A stretch of DNA of 64,000 nt from AP-15 sp963775875. Lineage in GTDB: Bacteria > Pseudomonadota > Alphaproteobacteria > ATCC43930 > CGMCC-115725. The stretch lies in NCBI GenBank assembly GCA_963775875.1, contig CAVZKP010000022.1, positions 1-64,000 of the forward strand, written 5' to 3'. Shown in pieces: positions 1-8,936 of this stretch (position 1 is its first letter; every line of letters begins with the position of its first letter). Below the pieces are notes generated by a model. The model ran no database searches, had not been told where the DNA came from, and saw only the letters and a list, made by a program, of their open reading frames with translations. The position numbers and the translations under genes were made by a program.

Positions 1-77
1 TGGTAGCGGGAGAGGGATTTGAACCCCCGACCTTGGGATTATGATTCCCCTGCTCTAACCAACTGAGCTACCCCGCC
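1..77 (-). tRNA. tRNA-Met (anticodon CAT), elongator type
   Basis: The complement folds as a full 77-nt cloverleaf ending in an encoded CCA. The seven-base anticodon loop is ATCATAA, giving anticodon CAT. D-stem GCTC/GAGC and the TTCAAAT T-loop are present. The acceptor begins GGCGGGG and pairs with TCCCGCT, with G-U wobbles at both ends, so it lacks the unpaired first base of an initiator. Position 27-43 is a G-A mismatch. A lysidine-modified Ile2 tRNA also carries CAT, but the overall sequence resembles alphaproteobacterial elongator Met. Confidence 0.93.
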
Positions 78-113
78 GCGCGGGTTCGGATATAGGAGAT
101 CGGGTGCTGAGGG

Positions 114-1238
114 TCAAGCTGCGGCGGGCCGCCGCCGGATCCAGCCGCCGCCGAGCATCCGCTCGCCATCGTAGAGGACCGCGGCCTGCCCCGGAGCCAC
201 CGCATCCGCGGGAATGGAGAGGACGAGGTCGGCTTCACCGGGCGCCGCGCCGGGGTAGAGCACCGCCGGCGCCGGCGGCTGCCCCGAACGCAGCTTTGCC
301 GCAACCCGGATGCCCGCCCGGTCCGGTGGCGCCGGGTCCAGCCAGTTCAGATCGCCCAGCGACACCCGGGTTTCGGCCAACGCCGCCCGTGGCCCGACGA
401 CGACGCGCCGCCGCTGGGGCTCAATCGCCAGCACATGGAGCGGCTCCGCGGCGGCGATCCCGAGCCCCTTGCGCTGTCCGACGGTGAAATGGGCGATGCC
501 GCGATGACGGCCGAGCACCTGGCCCGCGCGGTCGACGATGTCGCCCGGCTCCCCGGCCTCTGGCTGCAACCGCTCGACGAGCCCGGCATACGAACCGTGC
601 GGGACAAAGCAGATGTCCTGGCTGTCGGGCTTTTCGGCGACCGGCAGGCCGAAATGCCGGGCCAGTGCGCGGGTCTCCTCTTTGGCCAGCCCGCCCAAGG
701 GAAAGCGGAGAAAGTCGAGTTCGGCAGGCGTCGTCGCAAACAGGAAATAGCTCTGGTCGCGGGCGGTGTCACGGGCGCGGTGCAGCTCCGGCCCGTCGGG
801 GCCGGTCAGCCGGCGCACATAATGCCCGGTGGCGAGCGCCGAAGCGCCGAGATCGCGCGCGGTGGCGAGCAGGTCGCGAAACTTGATGCGCTGGTTGCAG
901 CGGATGCACGGCACCGGGGTCTCGCCGCGGCGATACGATTCGGCGAAATCCTCGATCACTTCGGCGCGAAACCGGCTCTCGTAATCGAGCACGTAATGGG
1001 CGATGCCGAGCCGGTTGGCGACGCGGGCCGCGTCGCGAATATCCTGCCCGGCGCAGCACGCCCCCTTTCGCCCGGCTGCGGCCCCATGATCGTAAAGCTG
1101 CAAGGTGATGCCGACGATTTCGAAGCCGCGCTCGGCCAATAGTGCCGCCATCACCGACGAATTGACCCCGCCCGACATGGCGACGACAATGCGGTGGTCG
1201 GCGGGGCTGCCGGGAAGATCGATATCGGGCGGCGTCAT
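114..1238 (-). CDS. mnmA: tRNA-specific 2-thiouridylase MnmA
   Basis: MnmA thiolates U34 of tRNA-Lys, -Glu and -Gln in the cytoplasm, using persulfide sulfur that starts from a cysteine desulfurase. The 374-residue length is normal for the family. The N-terminal PP-loop reads SGGVNSS near residue 22, where the family consensus is SGGVDSS, so the usual Asp is an Asn. The first catalytic cysteine lies in PCIRCN (about residue 110) and the second in DSQDICF (about residue 210). The start codon overlaps the tenA stop as ATGA, so the gene sits at the end of the long leftward operon that begins with cysE and iscR. This places a sulfur-accepting enzyme directly behind sulfur-mobilising genes. The Asp-to-Asn change could be real or a base error. 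Confidence 0.93.
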   Translation of the reverse strand: MTPPDIDLPGSPADHRIVVAMSGGVNSSVMAALLAERGFEIVGITLQLYDHGAAAGRKGACCAGQDIRDAARVANRLGIAHYVLDYESRFRAEVIEDFAESYRRGETPVPCIRCNQRIKFRDLLATARDLGASALATGHYVRRLTGPDGPELHRARDTARDQSYFLFATTPAELDFLRFPLGGLAKEETRALARHFGLPVAEKPDSQDICFVPHGSYAGLVERLQPEAGEPGDIVDRAGQVLGRHRGIAHFTVGQRKGLGIAAAEPLHVLAIEPQRRRVVVGPRAALAETRVSLGDLNWLDPAPPDRAGIRVAAKLRSGQPPAPAVLYPGAAPGEADLVLSIPADAVAPGQAAVLYDGERMLGGGWIRRRPAAA

Positions 1239-1907
1239 GGTTGCGCGGCGAGCCCCATCTGCCAGAAATCGGCTTCAAGCCGGGTGGCCGTGGCGAAGCC
1301 GGCGGCCAGAGACGGGAAGCGCCCTTCGCCGCCGCGGCGCGCAAACTGCTCGTCGAGTGCGGCTTTCGCCTCGCCGGCGAGGTCCTGATACTCCGAACCG
1401 GCATACATTTCGAGCCATTCGCGGTAGCGGTTGCCGTCGAGCCGGGTCGTCGGATCGGCCATCCGCTCGGCCGCGATCACCGCGTAACCGACAATGCACG
1501 GCGCCAGCGCGGTTTCAAGATCGAGCCGGTCGCCGCAGAGGCCGCGGTCGAGGACAAAGCGGGTATAGGCGATCGTCTCCACCGCCTCGGGCTCGGCCAT
1601 CATTGCCGATTCTGCCAGACCCCAGTTTCGGCAATAGTGCTATGTGTAGCCCAATCTCGACATCGAGCGTGGCGGCGACGAGCCGCTGCGCGCGGCGCAT
1701 CTCGGCAAGCGCGTCGGATTTGTAGATCGCCAGCCCCCAGGCGCGCGCGAAATGGATCAGGAACAGGTAGTCCTGGATCAAGTAGCGGCGAAAGCAAGCC
1801 TCCGGCAGCTCGCCCTTGGCAAGAAGAAGTACGAAATCGTGCCTCGTATAAGCCCGCCACGCCTCGCAAGAGGCGGCGACCAATCGGGAAAATAGCCCGT
1901 CCGCCAT
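1235..1907 (-). CDS. tenA: TenA-family aminopyrimidine aminohydrolase / thiaminase II (one frameshift)
   Basis: TenA proteins hydrolyse aminopyrimidine breakdown products of thiamine so that they can be salvaged. The N-terminal frame holds FRRYLIQDYLFL and the helix with FARAWGLAIYKS. The C-terminal frame begins near HYCRNWGL and contains TIAYTRFVLDRG and LAPCIVGYAVIA, whose Cys matches the active-site cysteine region of TenA. The two frames join if one base is removed near 1645, giving about 223 residues, the usual family length. The ATGA overlap with mnmA indicates translational coupling. No TPP riboswitch or other thiamine gene is visible nearby, so salvage is the likelier role. Confidence 0.85.
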
Positions 1908-1925
1908 AAATCCGGGCCCGGCCTG

Positions 1926-2258
1926 TCAGCCGAGCAGCAGGTTACGGGTCGCTGCCGGCAGCCGAACGGTCAGCCCGTCCAGCTCCTCGGTAATGATGAT
2001 CTGGCAGCCGAGCCGCGAGGTCTTGTCGAGGTTGAAGGCGAGGTCGAGCATGTCCTCCTCGTCCTCGCTCGCCTCCTTCAGCAGATCGTACCACTCCGGA
2101 TCGACGATGACATGGCAGGTCGAGCAGGCAAGCGAGCCTTCGCATGCGCCCTCGATGTCGATTCCGTGGCGATGGGCGATCTCGAGCACCGACAGCCCGA
2201 GCGGCGCGTCGACCTCGCGCCGGCCGCCGTCACGCTCGATGAAGATCATCTTCGGCAT
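1926..2258 (-). CDS. fdx: ISC-type 2Fe-2S ferredoxin
   Basis: This 110-residue protein is an adrenodoxin-type ferredoxin that supplies electrons during Fe-S cluster assembly. The cluster ligands are visible as C-x5-C-x2-C in CEGSLACSTCH (about residues 41-50) and a fourth Cys in RLGCQII (about residue 89). The family-typical acidic helix rich in Glu and Asp lies between them. The start ATG at 2258 was chosen because it overlaps the upstream stop as TGATG; the longer open frame merges the upstream gene by a frameshift. It is the last obvious iron-sulfur gene of the operon, before tenA and mnmA. Confidence 0.92.
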   Translation of the reverse strand: MPKMIFIERDGGRREVDAPLGLSVLEIAHRHGIDIEGACEGSLACSTCHVIVDPEWYDLLKEASEDEEDMLDLAFNLDKTSRLGCQIIITEELDGLTVRLPAATRNLLLG

Positions 2259-2732
2259 CACCTGAAATCCGCGCCCAGTGCGCCGCCCGGCTCCGGTCGC
2301 GGCGCCAGATCCTCGGCGAGGATCGCGGCGGTCATTGCCCGCCATCGTGCCGGACGGCAGCTCCGCCGCCGCGGCGAGCCGCAGAACCGTCAATCCGGCC
2401 TGCTCGGCAGCCTCCGTCAGCCGCGCCGCCGGGGCACTGTCCGGTGCTGCGGCCAGGACGATCACGGCGTGAGTCACCGGCCGGGCGAGCGAGCGCTCGG
2501 CACGCAGGCGCGCTCCCGCGAACAGTTCTTCCCACCGATCCGCGGCGGCATCGAGTTCGGGCACGGCCAGCATCTGCTCGAAACCCTCGCGATCGATCAG
2601 CACGACAGCATTGCCGCCGACCGAGATCGCCACCTCGGCCGCTGCGCTGCTGGCGTCGATGCCGATCGCGGCTCCCGGCGCATCGGGATCGGCCGGCCCG
2701 CCCTCCGGCTCCTCGATCTGAAACAGCTTCAC
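2258..2732 (-). CDS. HscA-like protein reduced to part of the Hsp70 ATPase domain
   Basis: The product is only about 157 residues, whereas HscA is about 610. It opens MKLFQIEEPE, like the LQI-EP start of HscA, followed by AIGIDASSAAAEVAIS at the place where Hsp70 proteins have the GIDLGTT phosphate loop; the Thr-Thr residues are lost. A later segment, THAVIVLAA...AGLTVLRL, matches the AVITVPA...AGL-VLRL strand of Hsp70. The rest of the ATPase domain and the whole substrate-binding domain are absent. One base must be removed near 2335 to reach a stop that overlaps the ferredoxin start. It occupies the position of hscA in the ISC operon and is probably unable to act as an ATP-driven chaperone. 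Whether it keeps a role is unknown. Confidence 0.6.
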
Positions 2733-2753
2733 GCGAAAACCGACCGGACCGCC

Positions 2754-3069
2754 TCACACGTGGAAGGATTCGCCGCAGCCGCAACGGCCTTTTTCGTTCG
2801 GATTGCGAAACGTGAAGCCGTTCTGCAGCTTTTCCTCGACGTAATCCATCTCGGTGCCGAGGATGAACATAACCGCCTTCGGATCGATCAGCACGGTGAC
2901 GCCCTTGTCCTCGACGATTTCGTCGAACTTGCCCTTTTCGTCGGCATATTCGAGCGTATAGCTGAGGCCGGAGCAGCCGCGCGAGCGCACCCCGATCGCT
3001 GATCCCGGCCGACGGCTTGCCGCGCTTGGCGAGCAGCGCCTGAATCCGCTCGGCCGCCGCGTCGGTCAC
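2754..3069 (-). CDS. iscA: IscA/HesB-type A-type Fe-S carrier (one frameshift)
   Basis: A-type carriers bind Fe or Fe-S clusters through three cysteines and pass them to targets. Here the cysteines appear in RGCSGLSY (about residue 32) and in the C-terminal RCGCGESF. The protein is about 104 residues after removing one base near 3000, which joins the N-terminal MTDAAAERIQ helix to the AIGVRSRGCSG core. The C-terminus FRNPNEKGRCGCGESFHV is typical. It lies between the second cysteine desulfurase and the HscA-like remnant. In related operons iscU would precede it, but no IscU reading frame is present in the 22-base gap. Confidence 0.88.
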
Positions 3070-3091
3070 GTCAAGGCCTGCTGTCTCGCCC

Positions 3092-4354
3092 TCATCCGCT
3101 TCTCCAACGCATGCTTTCGATGGTTATGTGGGTGCTCCGGCGCGCTGCCCGCACCCCATTCTCGCCGGCGAGCCTGGCCGCTGCCGCCGCCAGCGCGTCG
3201 ACCGCGAAATCGACTTCGGCCGCGGTGGTGAAGCGGCCGAGGCCGATGCGGATCGCCGAATTGGCGAGTTCGTCGGGCAGGCCCGAGCGCACGCAGCACG
3301 TAGGACGGCTCGACCGTCGCCGAGGTGCAGGCCGAGCCGGTCGAGATCGCGATCGCCGGACAGGCCTCGATCAGCGCCGGCGCCGAGATCCCGGGAAAGC
3401 TCAGATTGAGGTTGCCGGCCAGGCGCCGTTCGGCATCGCCGTTGAGGCCGAGCCCGGCAACCCGCCGCGCCAGCCCCTGATACAACCGATCCCGGAGCCC
3501 GCGCAATCGCGACGCTTCCGGCGCCATCTCGGCGGCCGCGATCGCCGCCGCCCGGCCGAGCCCGACGCAAAGCGGCGTCGGCAAGGTGCCGGAGCGCAGG
3601 CCGCGCTCCTGGCCGCCGCCATCGATCAGCGGCAACAGGCGCACCCGCGGCCGGCGCCGCACATAGAGCACGCCGACGCCCTTCGGCCCATACATCTTGT
3701 GGCCCGAGATCGACATCAGGTCGATCTGCATCGCCTCGACATCGAGCGGGATCTTGCCCGCGGCCTGGGCGGCGTCGGTGTGGAACAATACGCCCTTGGC
3801 ATGGCACAGCGCGCCGATTTCGGCGAGCGGCTGGATCACCCCGATCTCATTGTGCGCCGCCATGCACCGAGACCAGCAGGGTGCGCTCGGTCAGCGCCGC
3901 TGCCAACCGGTCGAGGTCGACGAGGCCATCGGGTTCGACCGGCAGATAGGTGACCGCGAAACCCTCGCGCTCGAGCTGCGCGCAGCTTTCGAGCACGCAT
4001 TTGTGCTCGGTCGCCAGGGTCACGATGTGGTCGCGTGGTCGCGCAGATCGAGGATGAGCGCGGGCGAAATGCGCCGCACCCTTGATCGCGAGGTTGTTCG
4101 CTTCGGTGGCGCCCGAGGTGAAGACGATCTCGCGCGGGTCGGCGTGGATCAGCGCCGCGATCTCGGCCCGCGCGTCGCTCGACGGCATCGGCGGCGATCT
4201 GGCCATAGACGTGGCTGGTGCTGTGCGGGTTGCCGAAATGCTCGGTGAAATAGGGCAGCATCGTTTCGAGCACGCGCGGATCGAGCCGCGTCGTCGACTG
4301 GTTGTCGAGATAGATCGGCAGCGTGTTGGCGGCGGGAGCCGCGGGCGGTGTCAT
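3092..4354 (-). CDS. iscS: Cysteine desulfurase IscS-type, second of two (three frameshifts)
   Basis: This PLP enzyme takes sulfur from cysteine to make persulfide for cluster and thio-nucleoside synthesis. The N-terminus has YLDNQSTTRLDPRVLE; further on are SGATEANNLAIKG, the histidine of ATEHKC, the PLP-lysine motif SGHKMYGPKG and the catalytic-cysteine loop STGSACTSATVEPS. The longer mobile loop and the SACTSA sequence are typical of group I (IscS/NifS) desulfurases. Removing one base near each of 3290, 3860 and 4190 restores one frame of about 420 residues. The start overlaps the stop of the preceding desulfurase as ATGA. It is the likely sulfur donor of the operon. Confidence 0.88.
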
Positions 4355-5499
4355 GCGGCGTGCGCCTTCTCGGCAAAGCCGCGCCGGCGGCGGTAGAGCG
4401 CGGTCCAGGATTCCAGGAAATGGCCGATATCGGCCTCGGTCGTGGTCCAGCCGAGGCTGATCCGGATCGTCGAGCCGGCGAGATCGGGCGACGACCCCCA
4501 TCGCTGCCAGCACATGGCTGGGCCCGACCTTGCCCGACGAACAGGCGGCGCCGGCGCTGACCATGACGCCGTCGAGATCGAGCGCGATGATCTGGGTTTC
4601 GGCAGCGGTGCCTGGCATTGCGATCGCCGATGTATTCGGCAGGCGCGGCGCCGCGGCTCCCAGCACCACCGCCTCGGGCGCAATCCCGGCGATTTCGGCT
4701 TCCAGCCAATCGCGCAGTGCGCAAACCCGGTCATAGACCGCGATCTCGACGGTGGCAGCTTCGGCAGCGGCAGCGAACCCGACGATCCCAGGCAGGTTTT
4801 CGGTGCCGGCGCGGCGCCCGCGCTCCTGGCCGCCGCCGCGCAACAGCGGCGTCAGCTCAGATCCGCCGGCGACCACCAGCGCGCCGATGCCGGGCGGGCC
4901 GCCGATCTTGTGCGCCGAGAGGGTTACAAGATCGGCGCCGATGGCGGCGACATCGATCGGGATCTTGCCGGCGGCCTGCACCGCGTCGCAATGAAATAGG
5001 GCGCCGTGTGCATGGGCCATCGTCGCGATCTCGGCCACCGGCTGGATCACGCCGGTTTCGTTGTTGGCGAGCATGACCGAGACCAGCGCCGGCCGCTGAT
5101 CTTCGGCAAGCATACGTTCGAGCGCGTCGAGCCTGACAACGCCATCGCGGTCGACTGGGATCTGTTCGGCCGACGGAGCCGCGTGCAGCGCCGAACCGTG
5201 CTCAACCGCCGAGACCAATACCCGTTCTCGTCCCCGCCCCCAGCAGGGCCAGATGGTTCGCCTCGGTGCCGCCGCTGACGAAGACCACGCCGTCGGCCGG
5301 CGCACCGATCAGCGCGGCGACCGCGATGCGGGCGCGCTCCACCGCCGCCCGCGCCACGCGGCCCCGGCGATGCACCGACGACGGATTGCCGCAACGCCGT
5401 CAGCGCCGCGGTCATTGCCGCCGCCGCCTCCGGCCGCAGCGGCGCCGTCGCATTCCAGTCGAGATAGGTCTCGGTGCGAGGCAAGGTGCCGCTTCTCAT
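4351..5499 (-). CDS. Cysteine desulfurase / NifS-like aminotransferase class V, first of two (three frameshifts)
   Basis: This is a second group I-like desulfurase directly after iscR. Visible features are YLDWNATAPLRPEA at the N-terminus, SGGTEANHLALLG, SAVEHGS, the PLP-lysine segment LSAHKIGGPPG and the catalytic loop SAGAACSSGKVGPSH. Removing one base near 4490, 5235 and 5390 yields about 382 residues, a normal length. The start overlaps the iscR stop as ATGA. Rickettsia-type operons also place a NifS-like copy before iscS, so this order is inherited, not a local duplication; the two proteins differ clearly in sequence. Its specific partner is unknown. Confidence 0.87.
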
Positions 5500-5972
5500 C
5501 GCGTCCCTGTTGCGGCGGCGCCGGCAAAGGCTTCGCAATGGACGCGCCCGCTGGTTCCGAGCACGCGGTGCTCGCAGACATCGGCGAGCGACACCGAACT
5601 CAGGTAGAGATGGATCTGATTGCCGAGCTCTTCCCACAGATCGTGGGTCAGGCAGCGGGTTTGGTTGCCGCTGCAGCCGACCGGCGCGCCGGGAGCGCAG
5701 CGCGTCGCCCGGATCGGCTCGTCGACCGCCAGGATGATGTCGGCAATCCGGGTCCGGCTGCGGTCGTTGGCAAGCAGATAGCCGCCGCCTGGTCCGCGCA
5801 CGCTCTTGACCAGCCCGCCTTTGCGCAGCATCGCAAACAGCTGTTCGAGATAGGACAGCGAAATCTCCTGGCGCTCGGCGATCTCGGCGAGCGAGACCGG
5901 ATCGCCGCCACTGTGCTGAGCGAGATCGACCATCGCCATCACGGCATAGCGCCCCTTGGTGCTGAGCCTCAT
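5496..5972 (-). CDS. iscR: Fe-S cluster-sensing Rrf2-family regulator IscR
   Basis: IscR carries a 2Fe-2S cluster and represses its own operon when clusters are sufficient. The 158-residue protein begins MRLSTKGRYAVMAM, the canonical Rrf2 winged-helix start, with the wing GPGGGYLLA near residue 60. Three cysteines and a histidine follow in RCAPGAPVGC, TRC and LTHDLW, matching the IscR ligand set although spacing is C-x7-C-x6-C rather than the E. coli C-x5-C-x5-C. The frame is intact. It is second in the operon after cysE, with an 10-base gap, and its stop overlaps the first desulfurase start. It probably acts at the promoter before cysE. Confidence 0.93.
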   Translation of the reverse strand: MRLSTKGRYAVMAMVDLAQHSGGDPVSLAEIAERQEISLSYLEQLFAMLRKGGLVKSVRGPGGGYLLANDRSRTRIADIILAVDEPIRATRCAPGAPVGCSGNQTRCLTHDLWEELGNQIHLYLSSVSLADVCEHRVLGTSGRVHCEAFAGAAATGTR

Positions 5973-5982
5973 GATGCGGTCC

Positions 5983-6735
5983 TCAGGACACGCGTTCCTT
6001 TTGGCCGGCGCCGTTTTCGATGCGGGACCGCGGCGCGTCGGCCACGTCGCCATCGGCGCCCGACGGCGACGGGCTGCCCATTTCGAGCTCGGCCAAACGA
6101 GCCCGCAGGTTCGTAACCTCGTCAAGCAGGCCGTTGAGCGCGCGGGCGATCGGATCGGGAATGTTCTCGCAGATGCCGTAGGGCTGAAACACCGGCTCGG
6201 ACTGCGGAAGCGGCGCGCGGGCGCCGAGCGGACGCGCTCGCACACCGACCATCCTCGCTCCATCCGGCACCGCGGCCTGCACCAACGCATGTGCCCCGAT
6301 CCGCGCCCCGTCGCCGACCCGGAACGGCCCGAGGATCTGCGCGTGCGAGCCGACGATGACATCGTTGCCCAAGGTCGGATGCCGCTTTGCGCCGCGGGTC
6401 AGCGAGGTGCCGCCGAGGGTGACTCCTTGATAAAGGGTGCAGTCGTCGCCGATCTCGGCGGTCTCGCCGATGACTACGCCCATGCCGTGATCGATAAACA
6501 GCCGCCTGCCGATGCGCGCCCCGGGGTGGATCTCGATCCCGGTCAGCATCCGCCCCAGATGCGACACGAACCGCCCGGCAAGCAGCCAGCCGCGTCGCCA
6601 CAGCCAATGCGCCAGGCGATGAAAAACCAGCGCATGAAACCCAGGGTAGCACAGCACCACCTCGATACGCGACCGGGCGGCGGGATCGCGGGCGAGCGTC
6701 GCGTCTATTTCGTCGCGCAGGTTTTTCAACAGCAT
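5983..6735 (-). CDS. cysE: Serine O-acetyltransferase
   Basis: CysE acetylates serine to make the direct precursor of cysteine, the sulfur source for the desulfurases that follow. The 250-residue protein has the left-handed beta-helix of hexapeptide repeats, seen in GIEIHPGARIGRRLFIDHGMGVVIGETAEIG and GNDVIVGSHAQILGP written here only as landmarks (about residues 85-160). The catalytic His/Asp pair is in IDHGMG. The start at 6735 was chosen because MLLKNLRDEI begins the conserved domain; an upstream in-frame ATG would add 32 unlikely residues. It is the first gene of the leftward cysE-iscR-isc operon and supplies its substrate pathway. Confidence 0.92.
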   Translation of the reverse strand: MLLKNLRDEIDATLARDPAARSRIEVVLCYPGFHALVFHRLAHWLWRRGWLLAGRFVSHLGRMLTGIEIHPGARIGRRLFIDHGMGVVIGETAEIGDDCTLYQGVTLGGTSLTRGAKRHPTLGNDVIVGSHAQILGPFRVGDGARIGAHALVQAAVPDGARMVGVRARPLGARAPLPQSEPVFQPYGICENIPDPIARALNGLLDEVTNLRARLAELEMGSPSPSGADGDVADAPRSRIENGAGQKERVS

Positions 6736-6803
6736 CGATATCACTATATTAACGTCTCTGTGACGCAGCCGCCGGATTTCGCCGCGCGGGCGCCGTGAAC
6801 GAG

Positions 6804-6831
6804 CATATAATTGTCCGACAAAAATGATCAA
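6804..6831 (-). promoter_or_regulatory. Candidate promoter and operator of the cysE-iscR-isc operon
   Basis: Reading leftward there is TTGATC, a 16-base spacer and TATATG, a moderate sigma-70 fit 70 bases before cysE. The spacer contains the perfect 11-base palindrome TTGTCCGACAA at 6811-6821. A palindrome between the promoter elements is where a repressor would sit. IscR is the obvious candidate because its gene is in the operon, but the sequence does not match the E. coli IscR sites, so the factor is inferred. Confidence 0.4.
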
Positions 6832-6920
6832 GAATTGCGGATTCGCCGAGCAACCCCAATGTGCCGGTCACCGACCCGCATTCTCGGATATCGGTTGGCG
6901 GATTTCAGCTGGACTAACCC

Positions 6921-7604
6921 ATGCCTGACGTAATCATCAATGGGCCGGAGGGCCGGATCGAGGCGCGCTATCATCATAGCCGCGCACCGACATCGGCGAT
7001 GGCGCTGGTGCTGCACCCGCATCCGCAGCACGGCGGGACGATGAACAACAAGCTCGTCTACACGCTCTACCAGTCCTTCGTGCGCCACGGCTTTTCCACT
7101 CTGCGCTTCAACTTTCGCGGCGTCGGACGCAGCCAGGGCAGCTTCGACCGCGGCGAGGGCGAACTGTCCGACGCCGCCTCGGCGCTCGATTGGCTGCAGA
7201 CCTACAACCCCAACGCCGGGACCTGCTGGGTCGCCGGCTTTTCGTTCGGGGCCTGGATCGGCATGCAGCTGTTGATGCGGCGGCCCGAGATCGAGAGCTT
7301 CATCGCGATCGCTCCGCCCGCCAACATCTACGACTTTACCTTCCTCGCGCCGTGCCCGTCATCGGGCCTGATCCTGCAGGGCGACCAGGACACGGTGGTC
7401 CCGGTCGACTCGGTGCAAAAGCTCGTGACCAAGCTATCGCACCAGCGCGACATCAAGATCGATTTTCGCAAGATCCCCGGCGCCGATCATTATTTCGCCG
7501 ACAGCCTCGACGCCATCACCGGCCATGTCGACGGCTATATCCGCGACCATGTCCGTCGCGCCGACCGGGCTCCCGCCGTTTCCCAAGGCCGCGGCGTGCG
7601 CTGA
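6921..7604 (+). CDS. Alpha/beta hydrolase, small serine-esterase type
   Basis: The 227-residue protein is a compact cytoplasmic alpha/beta hydrolase of the family annotated as COG2945-like. It has LHPHPQHGGTMNN near the oxyanion region, the nucleophile elbow GFSFGAW (Ser about residue 112), an acidic residue in QGDQDTVVP (about residue 155) and a histidine in GADHYF (about residue 190), giving a complete Ser-Asp-His triad. The frame is intact and it is transcribed away from cysE. Substrate is unknown. Homologues near iscR operons in alphaproteobacteria are common, so the position may be inherited rather than functional. Confidence 0.8.
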   Translation: MPDVIINGPEGRIEARYHHSRAPTSAMALVLHPHPQHGGTMNNKLVYTLYQSFVRHGFSTLRFNFRGVGRSQGSFDRGEGELSDAASALDWLQTYNPNAGTCWVAGFSFGAWIGMQLLMRRPEIESFIAIAPPANIYDFTFLAPCPSSGLILQGDQDTVVPVDSVQKLVTKLSHQRDIKIDFRKIPGADHYFADSLDAITGHVDGYIRDHVRRADRAPAVSQGRGVR

Positions 7605-7626
7605 CCGCCGACAGCCGTTTGTTCCT

Positions 7627-8925
7627 TCAGTCAGCGAACGGGTCGCGCACCAGGACCGTGTCGTCGCGCTCCGGGCTGGTCGAGAGCAGCGCGACCGGCG
7701 CCTCGATCAGCTCTTCGAGACGGCGGATGTATTTGATCGCGATCGCCGGCAGGTCGGCCCAGGAGCGCGCGCCGCGGGTGCTCTCGCGCCAGCCGTCAGC
7801 GGTTTCGTAGACCGGCTCGAGCTCGGCCTGGGCCGTGGTGCCGGCCGGGAAATGGTCGTAGACCGTGCCGTCGCGCCGATAGGCGGTGCAGATCTTGACC
7901 TCGTCGAACCCGTCGAGCACGTCGAGCTTGGTCAGGGCGATGCCGTCGATGCCGCCGAGTCTTGATCGCCTGGCGCACCATGACCGCATCGAACCAGCCG
8001 CAGCGCCGCCGCCGGCCGGTGACGACGCCGAACTCCGTGCCGCGCTCGCCGAGCGTGCTGGCCGATCTCGTCCTTTAGCTCGGTCGGGAACGGGCCGCTG
8101 CCGACCCGCGTGGTGTAGGCCTTGGTGATGCCGAGGACAAAGCCGATGGCGCCGGGCGCGATCCCCGATCCGGCCGCGGCCTGTCCGGCCAGGGTGTTCG
8201 ACGAGGTGACATACGGGTAGGTGCCGTGATCGACATCGAGCATGACGCCCTGCGCGCCCTCGAACAGGATGCGCGCCCGGCGCCGCGCCTCGTCGAGCAG
8301 CCGCCACACCGGCGTCGGCATAGGGCAGGACTGTGCGGCGCGATCTCGCGCAGCTGGGCCAGCAGCGCGACGCGGTCGACTTCTGGCGCGTCGAGCCCGC
8401 GCAGCAGCGCGTTGTGGTGCAACAGCAGTTGGTCGAGCCGCTCCTCCAGCGCCTTGCGGGTCGGCTAGGTCGCAGACGCGGACCGCGCGGCGGCCGACCT
8501 TGTCCTCATAGGCCGGGCCGATGCCGCGCCCGGTCGTGCCGATGCGGCTCGGCGCCGCTGCGCTCCTCGCGCGCGCGGTCGAGCGCGCCGTGCGAGGGCA
8601 GGATCAAGCGCGGCATTGTCGGCGAGCTTGAGGCTCTGCGGGCGAAACCTCGACGCCCTTTCCGCGGATCGCGTCGATCTCGTCGAGCAACGCCCAGGGA
8701 TCGACGACGACGCCGTTGCCGATGATCGACAACTTGCCCGGCCGCACCACGCCCGAGGGCAGCAGGCTCAGCTTGTATTCGACATTGCCGATGACGAGCG
8801 TATGGCCGGCATTGTGGCCGCCCTGAAAGCGCACCACGACATCGGCGCGCTCGCGACAGCCAGTCGACGATCTTGCCTTTGCCCTCGTCGCCCCATTGGG
8901 CGCCGACCACGGCGACGTTGCCCAT
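7627..8925 (-). CDS. purA: Adenylosuccinate synthetase (nine single-base frameshifts)
   Basis: PurA condenses IMP and aspartate with GTP in AMP synthesis. The N-terminus reads MGNVAVVGAQWGDEGKGK, the GTP loop of the family; further on come RFQGGHNAGHT, the EGAQGVMLDVDHGTYPYVTSS segment (landmark near residue 220) and the C-terminal LTKLDVLDGFDEVKIC. A strong ribosome site AAGGAGG lies seven bases before the start. Nine separate one-base deletions, near 7960, 8055, 8315, 8333, 8460, 8550, 8606, 8639 and 8854, restore a single frame of about 430 residues with every conserved motif. An essential gene with nine insertions and no amino-acid decay points to sequencing error. It follows hisZ closely, the usual alphaproteobacterial order. 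Confidence 0.9.
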
Positions 8926-8936
8926 CCGGACCTCCT

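Noticed and set aside
5253..6116. Long rightward open frame opposite iscR and cysE
   Set aside because: It is the complement of recognisable conserved genes and has no domain of its own.
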